Source: Triplophysa rosa (lineage: Eukaryota > Chordata > Actinopteri > Cypriniformes > Nemacheilidae). From it: a DNA stretch of 64,000 nucleotides. Numbering within the stretch: the stretch's first letter is position 1; each line of letters starts with the position of its first letter. Where the stretch lies: NCBI RefSeq assembly GCF_024868665.1, contig NC_079900.1, positions 1,491,232 through 1,555,231 on the forward strand. The letters run 5' to 3'. The notes under the pieces were generated by a model. It did no database searches. It was not told where the DNA came from and saw only the letters and a program-made list of their open reading frames with translations. Below, in pieces: positions 1 to 10,544 of the stretch. The translations under genes were made by a program, and so were the position numbers.

Positions 1-298
1 CAACATGGCTGAATACCTGCGATCAAAAGGCACAATCGAATTTCCCTATGTTCTCATGCTGGGAGACAACCAGTGCTTTCAGGCTTTTGTTATACTAAAT
101 GGAGAAGCACTTGAGCAAGAAACATTGCTGGCAGCAGTAGATGTTTGCTTTAAAGCATTCTACGTCTTCGATATCATTTACCCCAAGCAGTGCTCCCCCG
201 TCTGGCAGTTTCTACAGACTGTGGTGTTTGGACTTCTTGGAGATGAAACTCCATCAATAAGAATTCTACGTGTTTTTATATCTGCTGCTAAACAGTAG
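1..298 (+). pseudogene. Duplicated last exon of the SAM-domain EnSpm gene (left-arm copy)
   Basis: This is a mirror copy of the terminal exon at 13076-13381. It is open from the window edge to a TAG at 296-298 and ends in ISAAKQ. It differs from the right-arm exon by about two residues (DIIYPKQ against DINYPKQ, LRVFI against LRAFI). The residues resemble the C-terminus of an expanded fish family of uncharacterised SAMD3-like proteins; this is recognition from memory. Upstream exons lie outside the window, so whether this copy belongs to a complete gene cannot be judged. Confidence 0.7.
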
Positions 299-344
299 TT
301 ATTGACCACAGCTTTGCTGATGCAATTTATTTTGCTTTAAGTTC

Positions 345-830
345 TTACTGTGACCCTTTCTCTCTAAGGAAAACAGAATGTATGCAGTTTGTTATTTTGG
401 CTGAATGTTAACTGATTCTGACATTGTGCAGAGGTGCATAAAGTGTTACACATGTTCTGAGAATGTTTTAATGCCAATGTTTTTACAATTTATTTTTCTG
501 TGACAATTTCTCTCTTAGGAAAACAGAATTTATGCAGTTTGTTGCTTTGGCGAATGTTTACTGATTCTGACATGCTGATGTGCATAGTGTAAAACAAGTT
601 AAGAGAATGTTTTAAAGCCAATGATTTTACTGTGACAATTTCTCTCGTAGGAAATGTAGAATTTATGCAGTTTATTTTTTGCAGAATGTTAACTGATGCT
701 GACATTGTGCTGATGTGCATAGTGTTCAAAAAGTTGTAGAAAGTTTGAGAATGTTTTAATGTCAATGTTCTTTTACACTACAGTTGATGTATTATTCCTA
801 ACCATTTCTTTCTTAGGAAATGTAGAATGT
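345..830 (+). repeat. Three tandem ~130-166 bp units downstream of the exon, each with a 3'-splice-site-like motif
   Basis: The block TTTCTCTCTTAGGAAAACAG or a close variant recurs at about 367, 517, 649 and 815, giving unit lengths of 150, 132 and 166 bp. Each unit also carries ATGCAGTTTGTT-like and TGCATA..GTGT words. In the direction of the neighbouring gene the repeated motif looks like a polypyrimidine tract plus AG. The mirror copy is at 12545-13030. Confidence 0.75.
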
Positions 831-1029
831 TTATTTTGCTTAATGAACTACTGAGGTTTTACTTGTTTACTCAACAAACCTGGCCGTTTATTTTGAACAA
901 TTCTTGTTCTACACATGCTGAACGGGCAGGTTAAAAAAATAAACTTGTTTTTTCCCCACTTGATTTGCCATGCGCTTCTCTCAGACCCCAGCACACAAAC
1001 ACAACGTTTACTTTTCACAAATACACTAT

Positions 1030-1269
1030 TAATATTAAAATACCTAGGTGTAATTTATAACCCATTTTGGGTTGAGGTTAACCCAGCATTATGGTTATTT
1101 TTAACCCAATTTTGGGTCAAAAAAATAACCCAGCATGCTGGGTCAAACAGTTAACCCAACCCAGCTGGGTTAAAATAACCCAGCGCTGGGTTCGACCCTT
1201 TTTGACCCAGCGCTGGGTTACCAAAATAACCCAAATTGGGTTATTTTTAACCCAGCATTTTTTAGAGTG
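1030..1269 (+). mobile_element. EnSpm/CACTA terminal region (left-arm copy), AACCCAGC subterminal repeats
   Basis: Dense direct and inverted copies of AACCCAGC/GCTGGGTT end at TTTTTTAGAGTG, which is the complement of CACTCTAAAAAA. It mirrors 12105-12344. The junction at 1269/1270 leads straight into retroviral RNase H coding sequence, so this is the transposon edge. Confidence 0.85.
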
Positions 1270-1652
1270 TAGAGCATGCACGCTAGCTTCAGGATCGGTT
1301 GCGAATATCTACACTGATTCCAGGTATGCTTTTGGGGTAATTCATGATTTTGGTGTCATTTGGCAAAGTAGACAGTTTCTAACCTCTGATGGATCCCCCA
1401 TTAAGCATGCTGGATTAGTAAAAGATCTGATGTTTGCCATGAAACTTCCAAAGAAATTAGCTGTGATCAAAGTGAAAGCACATCTCAGAACTAATACTAC
1501 TGAAGCAAAAGGTAATGCTCTTGCTGATGCAGCTGCTAAACAAGCTTGTTCCTATGCAACTGTACAAGTGTGTTCAGGAAGTACAGCACAGAACACAATT
1601 CTGCCTCCTGAATCAATCATTGGTCTGTACAAAGACGTTCCTCTATATATTT
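1270..1652 (+). pseudogene. ERV RNase H fragment (left-arm copy)
   Basis: This is a retroviral-type RNase H, the enzyme that degrades RNA in the RNA:DNA hybrid during reverse transcription. An open frame contains the catalytic region IYTDSRYAFG and the later NALADAAAK motif. Its start is cut by the EnSpm end at 1269; the missing upstream part lies at 20578 onward beside the other end of the intact EnSpm copy. Its 3' side is cut by the L2 LINE near 1653. It is a fragment without a start codon of its own and is not expected to be functional. The mirror copy is at 11722-12104. Confidence 0.85.
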
Positions 1653-2829
1653 ACATTTACATTTAGTCATTTAGCAGACGCTTTTATCCAAAGCGACTTA
1701 CAAAGAGTTTAAGGAGCTATAATGCAATAGGTGCCAATACAAAGTTACTAGTTTCAACAAAAGCTAGACCACTACCTGTTGAGAGAAAGAGAGAGGGTGA
1801 GGTTTTTTTTCATTTGTCTGTCAAGTATTCACAAAAGAGATGGGTTTTAAGTAGTTTTTTTAATATTGTGAGAGATGTGGTTGACCGGACTGAATTAGGT
1901 AGAATGTTCCACCAGGAAGGAGTTGTGAAGGAGAATGAGTGGGAAAGCGATTTACTGCCCTTATGGGAAGGCAGTACAACACGCCGCTGGTTTGCTGAAC
2001 GCAGGGATCTTGATGGGGTATAGGAGGGTGTGAAAGTATGTCGGTGCAGATCCAGTGATAGTAGTAGGCAAGCATTAGTGACTTTAATCTGATTCGGGCT
2101 TCAACCGGTAGCCAGTGGAGAGAGATGAAAAGGGGCGTCACATGAGCCCTTCTGGGCTGTTGGAAGATGAGGTGTGCTGCTGCGTTCTGAACCAGCTGGA
2201 GCGGTTTGATAGCCTTTGAAGGAAGACCAGCAAGCAGAGCATTGCAGTAGTCCAACCTTGAGATGACCAGGGCCTGGACAAGAAGTTGTGCCGCATGCTC
2301 AGTGAGATAGGGTCTAACCTTTCTAATGTTGAATAAGGCATATCGGCATGACCGCGTTGTCTTTGCAATGTGATCATTGAAGGACAGCTGTTCATCAAAT
2401 ATGACTCTGAGGTTCCTGGCTGTTTTGGAAGAAGCTATTGTTTTATTGCCAAGTTGGATGGTGAGATCGTGCTGCACCGTGGGGTGTGCCGGAAACACGA
2501 GTAGGTCTGCCTTGGTAGTGTTCAGCTGGAGGAGATGCTCTTTCATCCAAGCCGAGATGTCCTCTAGGCAGGCTGTAATGCGAGCTGCTACAGTGGTATC
2601 GTCTGGGTGAAACGAGATGTAGATCTGGGTGTCTTCAGCATAACAGAGATAGGAGAAGCCGTGTGCCCGTATGATGGGTCCCAAGAAAGTCGTGTAGATG
2701 GAAAAAATCAGTGGCCCAAGCACTGATCCCTGATGGACCCCAGTGATCATGTGGTGAGCAGTGGACAGCAAGCCCCTCTATGACACCCTGAAGGATCTGC
2801 CGGAGAGGTAGGATTTGAACCAGCATAGA
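1653..2829 (-). mobile_element. 5'-truncated L2-type LINE (left-arm copy)
   Basis: Read on the minus strand, the element starts inside the RT domain near 2829 and ends near 1653 with the tail GTCGCTTTGGATAAAAGCGT followed by CTGCTAAATGACTAAATG and short ATGTAA repeats. That tail is shared by fish L2 LINEs and by SINEs that borrow it. The insertion separates ERV RNase H from ERV integrase. Confidence 0.85.
1860..2771 (-). pseudogene. L2-type LINE reverse transcriptase, C-terminal part (left arm)
   Basis: An open frame of 303 codons covers the palm to C-terminal part of a non-LTR reverse transcriptase. HQGSVLGPL is at about residues 13-21, the active-site region at about 43-49, and SRLDYCNALLAGLP and LHWLPVEARI are further on. 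The catalytic motif reads YAED here (2632-2643) where the right-arm copy has the normal YADD, so this copy has lost a catalytic aspartate. The N-terminal RT and the endonuclease are absent through 5' truncation. No independent start is implied; the ATG is internal. It is probably inactive. Confidence 0.85.
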
Positions 2830-3110
2830 TAAGAGCCTGAGACAAAGGAGCCACAGTGGATTCATCCGGCTGCTGGACCAAAGGGGGAAAATATGTCGCT
2901 CCCGAATCACTGCTGCCATATTTGGCTCAACAAATACACAGTTTGGGTCACAGTGGTCCAGCAACGATGAATCACAGGTTCTCAAATCAATGGTGGAATC
3001 CAAAATTCAGAAATTTAGCCACTGAAACAGTCAAGAGATGCGTTACATGTCAGAAAAATAATGATGTGCCAGCAGCTGCAGTGTTGTGTCAGGGAAGGAA
3101 AACCTGTACT
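2830..3110 (+). pseudogene. ERV integrase N-terminal zinc-binding domain (left-arm copy)
   Basis: After the LINE the retroviral frame resumes with a histidine pair (HSLGHSG) and CVTCQKNN, the HHCC zinc-binding domain of integrase. It stops being retroviral near 3110; the catalytic DDE core and any env are missing. This is a deletion remnant that leads directly to an LTR-like segment. The mirror copy is at 10264-10544. Confidence 0.75.
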
Positions 3111-3695
3111 CATGTGTCACACTGTAAAGTTGTTCCCCCACCTACAGGGATAGGACACGCGGACCAGTGAGGAGCCCAGGGAAGAACCGAATGCAACAGG
3201 CTTCGGGGGCCAACTCTGCGGTGAAGACTCCCTCATAGGCCTTCCCCATCCACTAGTCCATCCTTACCTCACTGTTCTTTAGGTGTCGCAGGAATTAAGA
3301 AATAGGGAAAGAAGGAACAACAATAGCAGACTCACATCGAACAAAGGATACAATCCCAGTATTTGTAGTCTTTTGCCACAGATACTGCCCTGTCTTCTTT
3401 TGTTTTCTTTCTTACTCTGAGACCTTGGCTGGGACAATTCCGGTAACGGGCTGATTCCTGTATTGCATTTGCATGCTTTGTGTAAATCATCTCCACCTCT
3501 ATGTATCCCGCCCCCTTGAAAGGTATTAAACTCAACTGTACTGTACTAAAAGTCAGACTTTGATGACTACAGCGACACACAGCGAGTCCTCAATAAAGAG
3601 AACTTCTGTATGAAAGATATCCCAACTGCGTAAGTAAACCTAAATTTATGGTGCAAGTTTTGGTAATTATAGTGTACCTACTGTACGTGTAGGTA
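3111..3695 (+). other. LTR-like segment of the ERV (left arm)
   Basis: No coding frame is convincing. A purine-rich run (about 3291-3319), TATTAAA near 3525 and AATAAAG near 3590 have the spacing of LTR promoter and poly(A) signals, and the segment lies downstream of pol. No matching second LTR was found beyond the gag side, so the exact LTR limits are undefined. Confidence 0.4.
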
Positions 3696-5303
3696 AGGGA
3701 ACGTCTTGGTTACGGATGTAACCTCAGTTCCCTGATGGCGGGATGAACTCCGCCCCGGACATCCGGGTATAAAAGGAACACGGCATGCAGCATTCATTCA
3801 CCTCTTGGTCTGAGGAGCCTGAGCATCCCCCGACCACTACGGTGGGCGGCCAGCGTTGTGGCAAGGAGGACACAACGTCTCGTTCCCTCCATCAGGGAAC
3901 TGAGGTTACATCCGTAACCAAGACGTTCCCTTTCTGTCGGTCTCTCACGTTGTGTCGAGCCGACAGATGGGGTTCCTATGGAAAACGCCACAGCGCTGCG
4001 CAGCAGTCACAATTTCCAGCGGAGCGACGTTGACTGGCCTGGGCGAGTCAGACGTGAGCGCTAGCGCGGAATTGTAACCGTCCAGTGGAGAGGGAGGGGG
4101 TCCCAGAGCTTTTGAGGAAAAAGGTGGGAAGCCCCTGCCACCGGCCGTCACAGGCGGAGGCCTAGATTCTCTAACAGCGAGAAGCCACCCGGCACCGTAA
4201 GGGCCACTGGGTAAGCATTAATCCCCCCTGGGGGAAAAACGCTACAGAGAGCACTATCCTACCATAGGGAGGAATTAGTGCAGACACCACATGGTCTCAC
4301 CATCAGGGGAGAACTCATGGGAAAAGTGCGGACTGAAGGAGTTAACCGCAGGGTGGAAGTCCACCTAGGGAGGTCATGGGTTACAAGGTGGGAACCATTC
4401 ATGAGGATACATCAGACGGAACCCCCAGGGGGGGTTACCACGTCTGGAGCACTAGGTCCGGTTAGAGCTATGTGGTAGATAACTAGCTGTTCCCCGGCCT
4501 AAGGGGGCAGGGCTGCTCTGCCCAGCCTGCCCCCCAGGGAGGTGCTTAGTGATGGATGGAATGCCTGTTCTTTACCCAGTGGGGAAAGAAGGGAGGCGAA
4601 ATAGCCGCTGCTCCCCCTAGAGGAAGGGGGAAGGGCTTTCGCAGGCGTACGCCCTACCGGATGCCGGTCCTATCTGTTGCCCTGAAGACGCGGGCTGACA
4701 CCGGTTCCACGCGTAGGTTGTAAAACCTCGCGAAGGTGATGGGCGTAGCCCAACCCGCAGCTCTGCAGATGTCTGCCAGAGAGGCGCCCTGAGCCAGTGC
4801 CCACGAGGAGGCCACACCCCGGGTGGAGTGTGCCCTCACTCCCAACGGGCAGGGGCGATCTTGTGATCGGTAGGCCATAACGATGGCCTCCACGATCCAG
4901 TGCGCCAGCCTCTGTTTGGAGACAGCCCTCCCCTTCTGCTGACCTCCAAAACAGACAAAGAGCTGCTCAGAGCTTCTGAAGCTCTGCGTGCGGTCCAAGT
5001 AGAGGCCAGTGCGCGTACTGGACACAACACGGACGGGGTTGGGTCTTCCTCCCCAGTGGGGAGCGCCTGCAAGTTCACCACCTGGTCCCGAAAGGGAGTG
5101 GTGGGAACCTTGGGCACGTAGCCGGGCCGTGGTCTCAGGATCACGTGAGAATCTCCAGGCCCGAATTCCAGGCAGTCCGTGGACACAGAGAATGCCTGTA
5201 GGTCCCCCACCCTCTTGATGGAGGCGAGCGCCACTAGGAGGGCCGTCTTTATCGAGAGGTGAGAAAGAGCGGCCTCTCCCAGGGGCTCGAAGGGGGGCCT
5301 CTG
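3696..5303 (-). mobile_element. DIRS-type retrotransposon fragment, copy A
   Basis: It begins with the terminal repeat GGGAACGTCTTGGTTACGGA near 3696, repeats that motif near 3905, continues through a GC-rich 3' noncoding region and ends inside the tyrosine recombinase gene near 5303, where it meets copy B head-to-head. A TATAAAAGG box near 3770 lies in the terminal repeat. The reverse transcriptase part is missing. It mirrors copy D. Confidence 0.85.
4654..5290 (-). pseudogene. DIRS tyrosine recombinase (copy A), frameshifted
   Basis: This is the DIRS tyrosine recombinase, which in these elements replaces a DDE integrase and joins circular DNA to the target. The first Arg region is SIKRVGDLQAF at about 5230, HSTRG (H-x-x-R) is near 4830, and the terminal Tyr lies in ARFYNLRV near 4715. 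The N-terminal part (about 5000-5290) and the C-terminal part (4654-5025) are in different frames, so a small indel lies near 5000. The mirror copy D has its break at a different place. N-terminal residues are missing at the junction with copy B. Confidence 0.8.
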
Positions 5304-6625
5304 GAGCTCTTTGTCTGTTTCAAGGTCAGCAGAAGGGGAGAGCTGTCTCCAAGCAGAGGTTGGCGCACTGGATTGTGGACGCTGTCACGACAGCCTACCA
5401 ATCCCAAAATCGCCCGTGCCCTCTGCAGTGAGAGCTCACTCCACCCGGGGTATAGCCTCCTCTGGGCACTGGCACGCGGCGCCTCTCTCACAGACATTTG
5501 CAGAGCTGCGGGTTGGGCTACACCCAACACCTTCGCGAGGTTCTACAACCTCCGCGTAGACCGGTGTCAGCCCGCGTCCTGCATGGCAACATGTAGGACC
5601 GGCAACTGGTAGGGTGTACGCCTATATTGGTTCTTCCCCCCTCTCTCGAGTGGGTCAGATACCGATTCAGCCTCCCTTCTTTCCCCACTGGGCGAAGAAC
5701 AGGCACTCCATCCATCACTAAGCAAGCACCTCTGCGGGCGGGCTGGGCAGAGCAGCCCTGCCCCTTAGGCCGGGTATCTCCGGAGTTATTCGCAACATAG
5801 CTCTAACCGGACCTAGTGCTACCAGACGTTGCAACCCCCCAGTAGGGCGGTTCCGTCTGATGTATCCTCATGCTGGTTCCCACCTTGGTAACCCATGACC
5901 TCCCTAGGTGGACCTCCACCTCGCGGTTAACTCCTTCAGTCCGCACTTTCTTCCCATGAGTCTCCCCCATCGGTGAGACCATGTTGGTATCTCCACTAAA
6001 CTCCTCCCTCGGTAGGAAGTGGTCTCTGTAGCGCATCCCCCACTTGAGGAAGTAGCGCTTACCCAGTGGCCTTACGGTCCAGGCGGCTTCTCGCTGTTAG
6101 AGAAACAAGGCCGCGCTTGGCCGGTAGGGGCCTTCCACCTTTCAAGAAAGCTCTGGGACCCCCTACCTACCCACTGGTAGGTTACAATTTCGCGGTAGCG
6201 CTCACGGCTGACTCGCCCAGGCCAGTCACACGTCGCTTCGTGAGATTGTGACCAGGGCACCCCAGTGTTACAACGTCGAGAGACCGACAGAAAGGGAACG
6301 TCTTGGTTACGTGTAACCTCGTTCCCTGATGGAGGGAACGAGACGTTGTGTCCTCTATGCCACACACGCGCTGCCCTACAGCGGTGGAGGTCTCAGGCTC
6401 CTCAGAACAAAGGTGAATGAATGAGCAGCCGGCTTCCCTCTTATACCCGGATATCCGGGGAGGAGTCCGGATGCAAATTTCATTCGCCAATTTTCATTGG
6501 CCTTTTCAAAATACTCAGAAGATGATAGGTTCTCAAGACGAACCCCAATCTGTCGTTCGACACAACGTCTCGTTCCCTCCATCAGGGAACTGAGGTTACA
6601 TCCGTAACCAAGCGTTTCACTTTTT
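5304..6625 (+). mobile_element. DIRS-type retrotransposon fragment, copy B
   Basis: It starts inside the recombinase (LFVCF region) at about 5304 and holds the recombinase C-terminus to about 5612, then the 3' noncoding region and terminal repeats near 6290 and 6548-6615. The recombinase frame changes between 5259-5612 and 5311-5559, so it is broken. The terminal part (6326-6625) is present only on this side of the palindrome. Confidence 0.8.
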
Positions 6626-6710
6626 GCTGGGCTGTTCAGTTGTTTTAATTTACTTATTAACATTCTATAGAATTTATGTCCTTTATCTTAAATGTGTGCT
6701 CTCACTGAGC

Positions 6711-6742
<32 letters not shown>

Positions 6743-7037
6743 GTGTGTGTGTGCGCGTGTATGTGTGTGTGTGTGTGTGCGTGGGTGTCTTTGTGTGCGC
6801 GTACTTGTCTGTGTATGCCACAGCAGAGCAGTGCAGTGTTGGCTTGCTCACCGGGAGACTGCATTTATTTATTCATTTATTTATTAGATATTATTTATTA
6901 TAATGATCTTGCTTGGTCTATAAACACCATGCACTGTGCTGTGTTTTACCTTTCTGTGTTTTTCTTATTTGCTCCTGTAAAGCTGCTTTGGAACAATGCA
7001 CATTGTGAAAAGCGCTATATAAATAAAATTGAATTGA
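6626..7037 (+). mobile_element. LINE 3' tail with (GT)n in the palindrome spacer
   Basis: The sequence runs TTTATCTTAAATGTGTGCTC, a ~130 bp GT-rich microsatellite (6711-6810) and AAAGCGCTATATAAATAAAA with a TTGAATTGAA end. The same segment, inverted, precedes the LINE at 45108-45275. It is the only unpaired sequence between the arms apart from the end of DIRS copy B. Apparent ORFs across the GT repeat are not genes. Confidence 0.75.
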
Positions 7038-8061
7038 ACTGAGGTTACATCCGTAACCAAGACGTTCCCTTTCTGTTGGTCTCTTGACATTGTGTCGAAC
7101 CGACAGATTGGGGTTCCTATGGAAAACGCCACAGCGCTGAGCCGCGTCACAATCTGTAGCGGAGCGACGTTGACTGGCCTGGGCGAGTCAGACGTAGGCG
7201 CTAACGCGAAATTGTGACCGTCCAGTGGAGAGGTAGGGGGTCCCAAAGCTTTTGTGAAAAGATGGGAAGCCCCTGCCACCGGCCGTCACAGGCCATACCA
7301 TAAGGTCACTGGGTAAGCGCTACTTCCTCAAGCGGGGGATGCGCTACAGAGACCACTTCCTACCATAGGGGGAAGTTTAGTGGAGATACCAACATGGTCT
7401 CACCGTTAGGGGAGAGCTCATGGGAAGAATGTGCGGACTGAAGGAGTTAACTGCGAGGTGGAGGTCCACCTAGGGAGGTCATGGGTTACCAAGGTGGGAA
7501 CCAGCATGAGGATACATCAGACGGAACCGCCCTGTTGGGGGGATGCAACGTCTGGTAGAACTAGGTCCGGTTAGAGCTATGATGCGAATAACTCCGGGAT
7601 ACCCGGCCTAAGGGGCAGGGCTGCTCTGCCCAGCCCGCCCCAGAAGGTGCTTGCTTAGTGATGGATGGAGTGCCTGTTCTTCACCCAGTGGGGAAAGAAG
7701 GGAGGCTGGATCGGTATACTGACCCACTCGAGAGAGGGGGAAAAGAACCAATATAGGCATACACCCTACCAGTTGCTGGTCCTACATGTTGCCATGCAGG
7801 ACTACGCGGAGGTTGTAGAACCTCGCGAAGGTGTTGGGTGTAGCCCAACCCGCAGCTCTGCATATGTCTGTGAGAGAGGCGCCGCGTGCCAGTGCTCACG
7901 AGGAGGCTATACCCCGGGTGGAGTGAGCTCTCACTGCGAGTGGGCACGGGCGATTTTGGGATTGGTAGGCCGTCGTGACAGCATCCACAATCCAGTGTGA
8001 CAACCTCTGCTTGGAGACAGCTCTCCCCTGCTGCTGACCTCCGAAACAGACAAAGAGCCTC
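7038..8061 (-). mobile_element. DIRS-type retrotransposon fragment, copy C
   Basis: This is the mirror of copy B. It starts with the terminal repeat (GAGGTTACATCCGTAACCAA) at about 7041 and ends in the recombinase C-terminus near 8061. It lacks the outer ~300 bp found in copy B because the LINE tail abuts the repeat. Confidence 0.8.
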
Positions 8062-8700
8062 CAGAGGCCCCCCCTTCGAGCCCCTGGGAGAGGCCGCTCT
8101 TTCTCACCTCTCGACAAAGACGGCCCTCCTAGTGGCGCTCGCATCCATCAAGAGGGTGGGGGACCTACAGGCATTCTCTGTGTCCACGGACTGCCTGGAA
8201 TTCGGGCCTGGAGATTCTCACGTGATCCTGAGACCACGGCCCGGCTACGTGCCCAAGGTTCCCACCACTCCCTTTCGGGACCAGGTGGTGAACTTGCAGG
8301 CGCTCCCCACTGGGAAGGAAGACCCAACCCCGTCCGTGTTGTGTCCAGTACACGCACTGCGCCTCTACTTGGACCGCACGCAGAGCTTCAGAAGCTCTGA
8401 GCAGCTCTTTGTCTGTTTTGGAGGTCAGCAGAAGGGGGGGCTGTCTCCAAACAGAGGCTGGCGCACTGGATCGTGGAGGCCATCGTTATGGCCAACCGAT
8501 CACAAGATCGCCCCTGCCCGTTGTTGGGAGTGAGGGCACACTCCACCCGGGGTGTGGCCTCCTCATGGGCACTGGCTCAGGGCGCCTCTCTGGCAGACAT
8601 CTGCAGAGCTGCCGGTTGGGCTACGCCCATCACCTTCGCGAGGTTTTACAACCTACGCGTGGAACCGGTGTCAGCCCGCGTCCTCCAGGGCAACAGATAG
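8062..8700 (+). pseudogene. DIRS tyrosine recombinase (copy D), frameshifted
   Basis: Same enzyme as in copy A. SIKRVGDLQAF lies near 8150, HSTRG near 8535 and ARFYNLRV near 8640. The N-terminal frame is open to about 8437, where a run of G (GAAGGGGGGG) shifts the frame; the C-terminal part continues in another frame to TAG at 8698-8700. In copy A the G run is intact but a different indel breaks the frame near 5000. The start is lost at the junction with copy C. Confidence 0.8.
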
Positions 8701-9684
8701 GACCGGCATCCGGTAGGGCGTACGCCTGCGAAAGCCCTTCCTCTAGGGGGAGCAGCGGCTATTTCGCCTCCCTTCTTTCCCCACTGGGTAAAGAACAGGC
8801 ATTCCATCCATCACTAAGCACCTCCCTGGGGGGGAGGCTGGGCAGAGCAGCCCTGCCCCCTTAGGCCGGGGAACAGCTGAGTTATCTACCACATAGCTCT
8901 AACCGGACCTAGTGCTCCAGACGTCGTAACCCCCCCCCCTCCGTGGGCTGTTCCGTCTGATGTATCCTCATGAATGGTTCCCACCTTGGTAACCCATGAC
9001 CTCCCTAGGTGGACTTCCACCCTGCGGTTAACTCCTTCAGTCCGCACGTTTTCCCATGAGTTCTCCCCTGATGGTGAGACCATGTGGTGTCTGCACTAAT
9101 TCCTCCCTATGGTAGGATAGTGCTCTCTGTAGCGTTTTTCCCCCAGGGGGGATTAATGCTTACCCAGTGGCCCTTACGGTGCCGGGCGGCTTCTCGCTGT
9201 TAGAGAATCTAGGCCTCCGCCTGTGACGGCCGGTGGCAGGGGCTTCCCACCTTTTTCCTCAAAAGCTCTGGGGACCCCTCCCTCTCCACTGGACGGTTAC
9301 AATTCCGCGCTAGCGCTCACGTCTGACTCCCCCAGGCCAGTCAACTTCGCTCTGCTGGAAACTGTGACGCGGCGCAGCGCTGTGGCGTTTTCCATAGGAA
9401 CCCCATCTCTCGGCTCGACACAATGTCGAGAGACTGACAGAAAGGGAACGTCTTGGTTACGGATGTAACCTCAGTTCCCTGATGGAGGGAACGAGACGTT
9501 GTGTCCTCCTTGCCACAACGCTGGCCGCCCACCGTAGTGGTCGGGGGATGCTCAGGCTCCTCAGACCAAGAGGTGAATGAATGCTGCATGCCGTGTTCCT
9601 TTTATACCCGGATGTCTGGGGCGGAGTTCATCCCGCCATCAGGGAACTGAGGTTACATCCGTAACCAAGACGTTCCCTTACCTA
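8062..9684 (+). mobile_element. DIRS-type retrotransposon fragment, copy D
   Basis: Mirror of copy A. It runs from the recombinase junction near 8062 through the 3' noncoding region to terminal repeats near 9447-9490 and 9640-9684. TTTTATACCC near 9600 is the complement of the TATA box in copy A. Confidence 0.85.
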
Positions 9685-10263
9685 CACGTACAGTAGGTAC
9701 ACTATAATTACCAAAACTTGCACCATAAATTTAGGTTTACTTACGCAGTTGGGATATCTTTCATACAGAAGTTCTCTTTATTGAGGACTCGCTGTGTGTC
9801 GCTGTAGTCATCAAAGTCTGACTTTTAGTACAGTACAGTTGAGTTTTATACCTTTCAAGGGGGCGGGATACATAGAGGTGGAGATGATTTACACAAAGCA
9901 TGCAAATGCAATACAGGAATCAGCCCGTTACCGGAATTGTCCCAGCCAAGGTCTCAGAGTAAGAAAGAAAACAAAAGAAGACAGGGCAGTATCTGTGGCA
10001 AAAGACTACAAATACTGGGATTGTATCCTTTGTTCGATGTGAGTCTGCTATTGTTGTTCCTTCTTTCCCTATTTCTTAATTCCTGCGACACCTAAAGAAC
10101 AGTGAGGTAAGGATGGACTAGTGGATGGGGAAGGCCTATGAGGGAGTCTTCACCGCAGAGTTGGCCCCCGAAGCCTGTTGCATTCGGTTCTTCCCTGGGC
10201 TCCTCACTGGTCCGCGTGTCCTATCCCTGTAGGTGGGGGAACAACTTTACAGTGTGACACATG
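9685..10263 (-). other. LTR-like segment of the ERV (right arm)
   Basis: Mirror of 3111-3689, with the same TATTAAA-like, AATAAA-like and purine-rich words on the minus strand. It lies between the integrase remnant and DIRS copy D. Confidence 0.4.
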
Positions 10264-10544
10264 AGTTCAGGTTTTCCTTCCCTGACACAACACTGCAGCT
10301 GCTGGCACATCATTATTTTTCTGACATGTAACGCATCTCTTGACTGTTTCAGTGGCTAAATTTCTGAATTTTGGATTCCACCATTGATTTGAGAACCTGT
10401 GATTCATCGTTGCTGGACCACTGTGACCCAAACTGTGTATTTGTTGAGCCAAATATGGTAGCAGTGATTCGGGAGCGACATATTTTCCCCCTTTGGTCCA
10501 GCAGCCGGATGAATCCACTGTGGCTCCTTTGTCTCAGGCTCTTA
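10264..10544 (-). pseudogene. ERV integrase N-terminal zinc-binding domain (right arm)
   Basis: HHCC-type residues HSLGHSG and CVTCQKNN on the minus strand, cut on its 5' side by the L2 LINE. There is no catalytic core. It continues the pol remnant that starts with RNase H at 11722-12104. Confidence 0.75.

Larger units (their letters stand above)
1..6325 (+). repeat. Left arm of a ~13.4 kb inverted repeat
   Basis: Position x in this arm pairs with position 13374-x on the opposite strand. The pairing holds without net indel from 1 to about 4150; the offset then drifts (sums of about 13354 to 13380) toward the centre. Many matched landmarks agree, for example 1091-1666 with 11708-12283 and 3332-3580 with 9794-10042. 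A few substitutions separate the arms, by eye about 1% in the outer part. The arm reaches base 1, so the true palindrome may continue outside the window. Confidence 0.97.

Noticed and set aside
3332..3580. Minus-strand frame mirrored at 9794-10042
   Set aside because: It lies antisense in the LTR-like segment and shows no domain; preserved only because the arms are duplicated.
3785..4033. Several short frames in DIRS 3' regions, repeated in all copies
   Set aside because: Both strands are equally open in GC-rich noncoding sequence; none matches a DIRS protein.
4654..5025. Phage- or bacterial-type tyrosine integrase
   Set aside because: Context (terminal repeats, RT of DIRS type in copy 5, fish repeats around) fits a DIRS retrotransposon recombinase.
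6624..7042. Cysteine/valine-rich open frames over the GT repeat
   Set aside because: Low-complexity microsatellite read in three frames; no gene.
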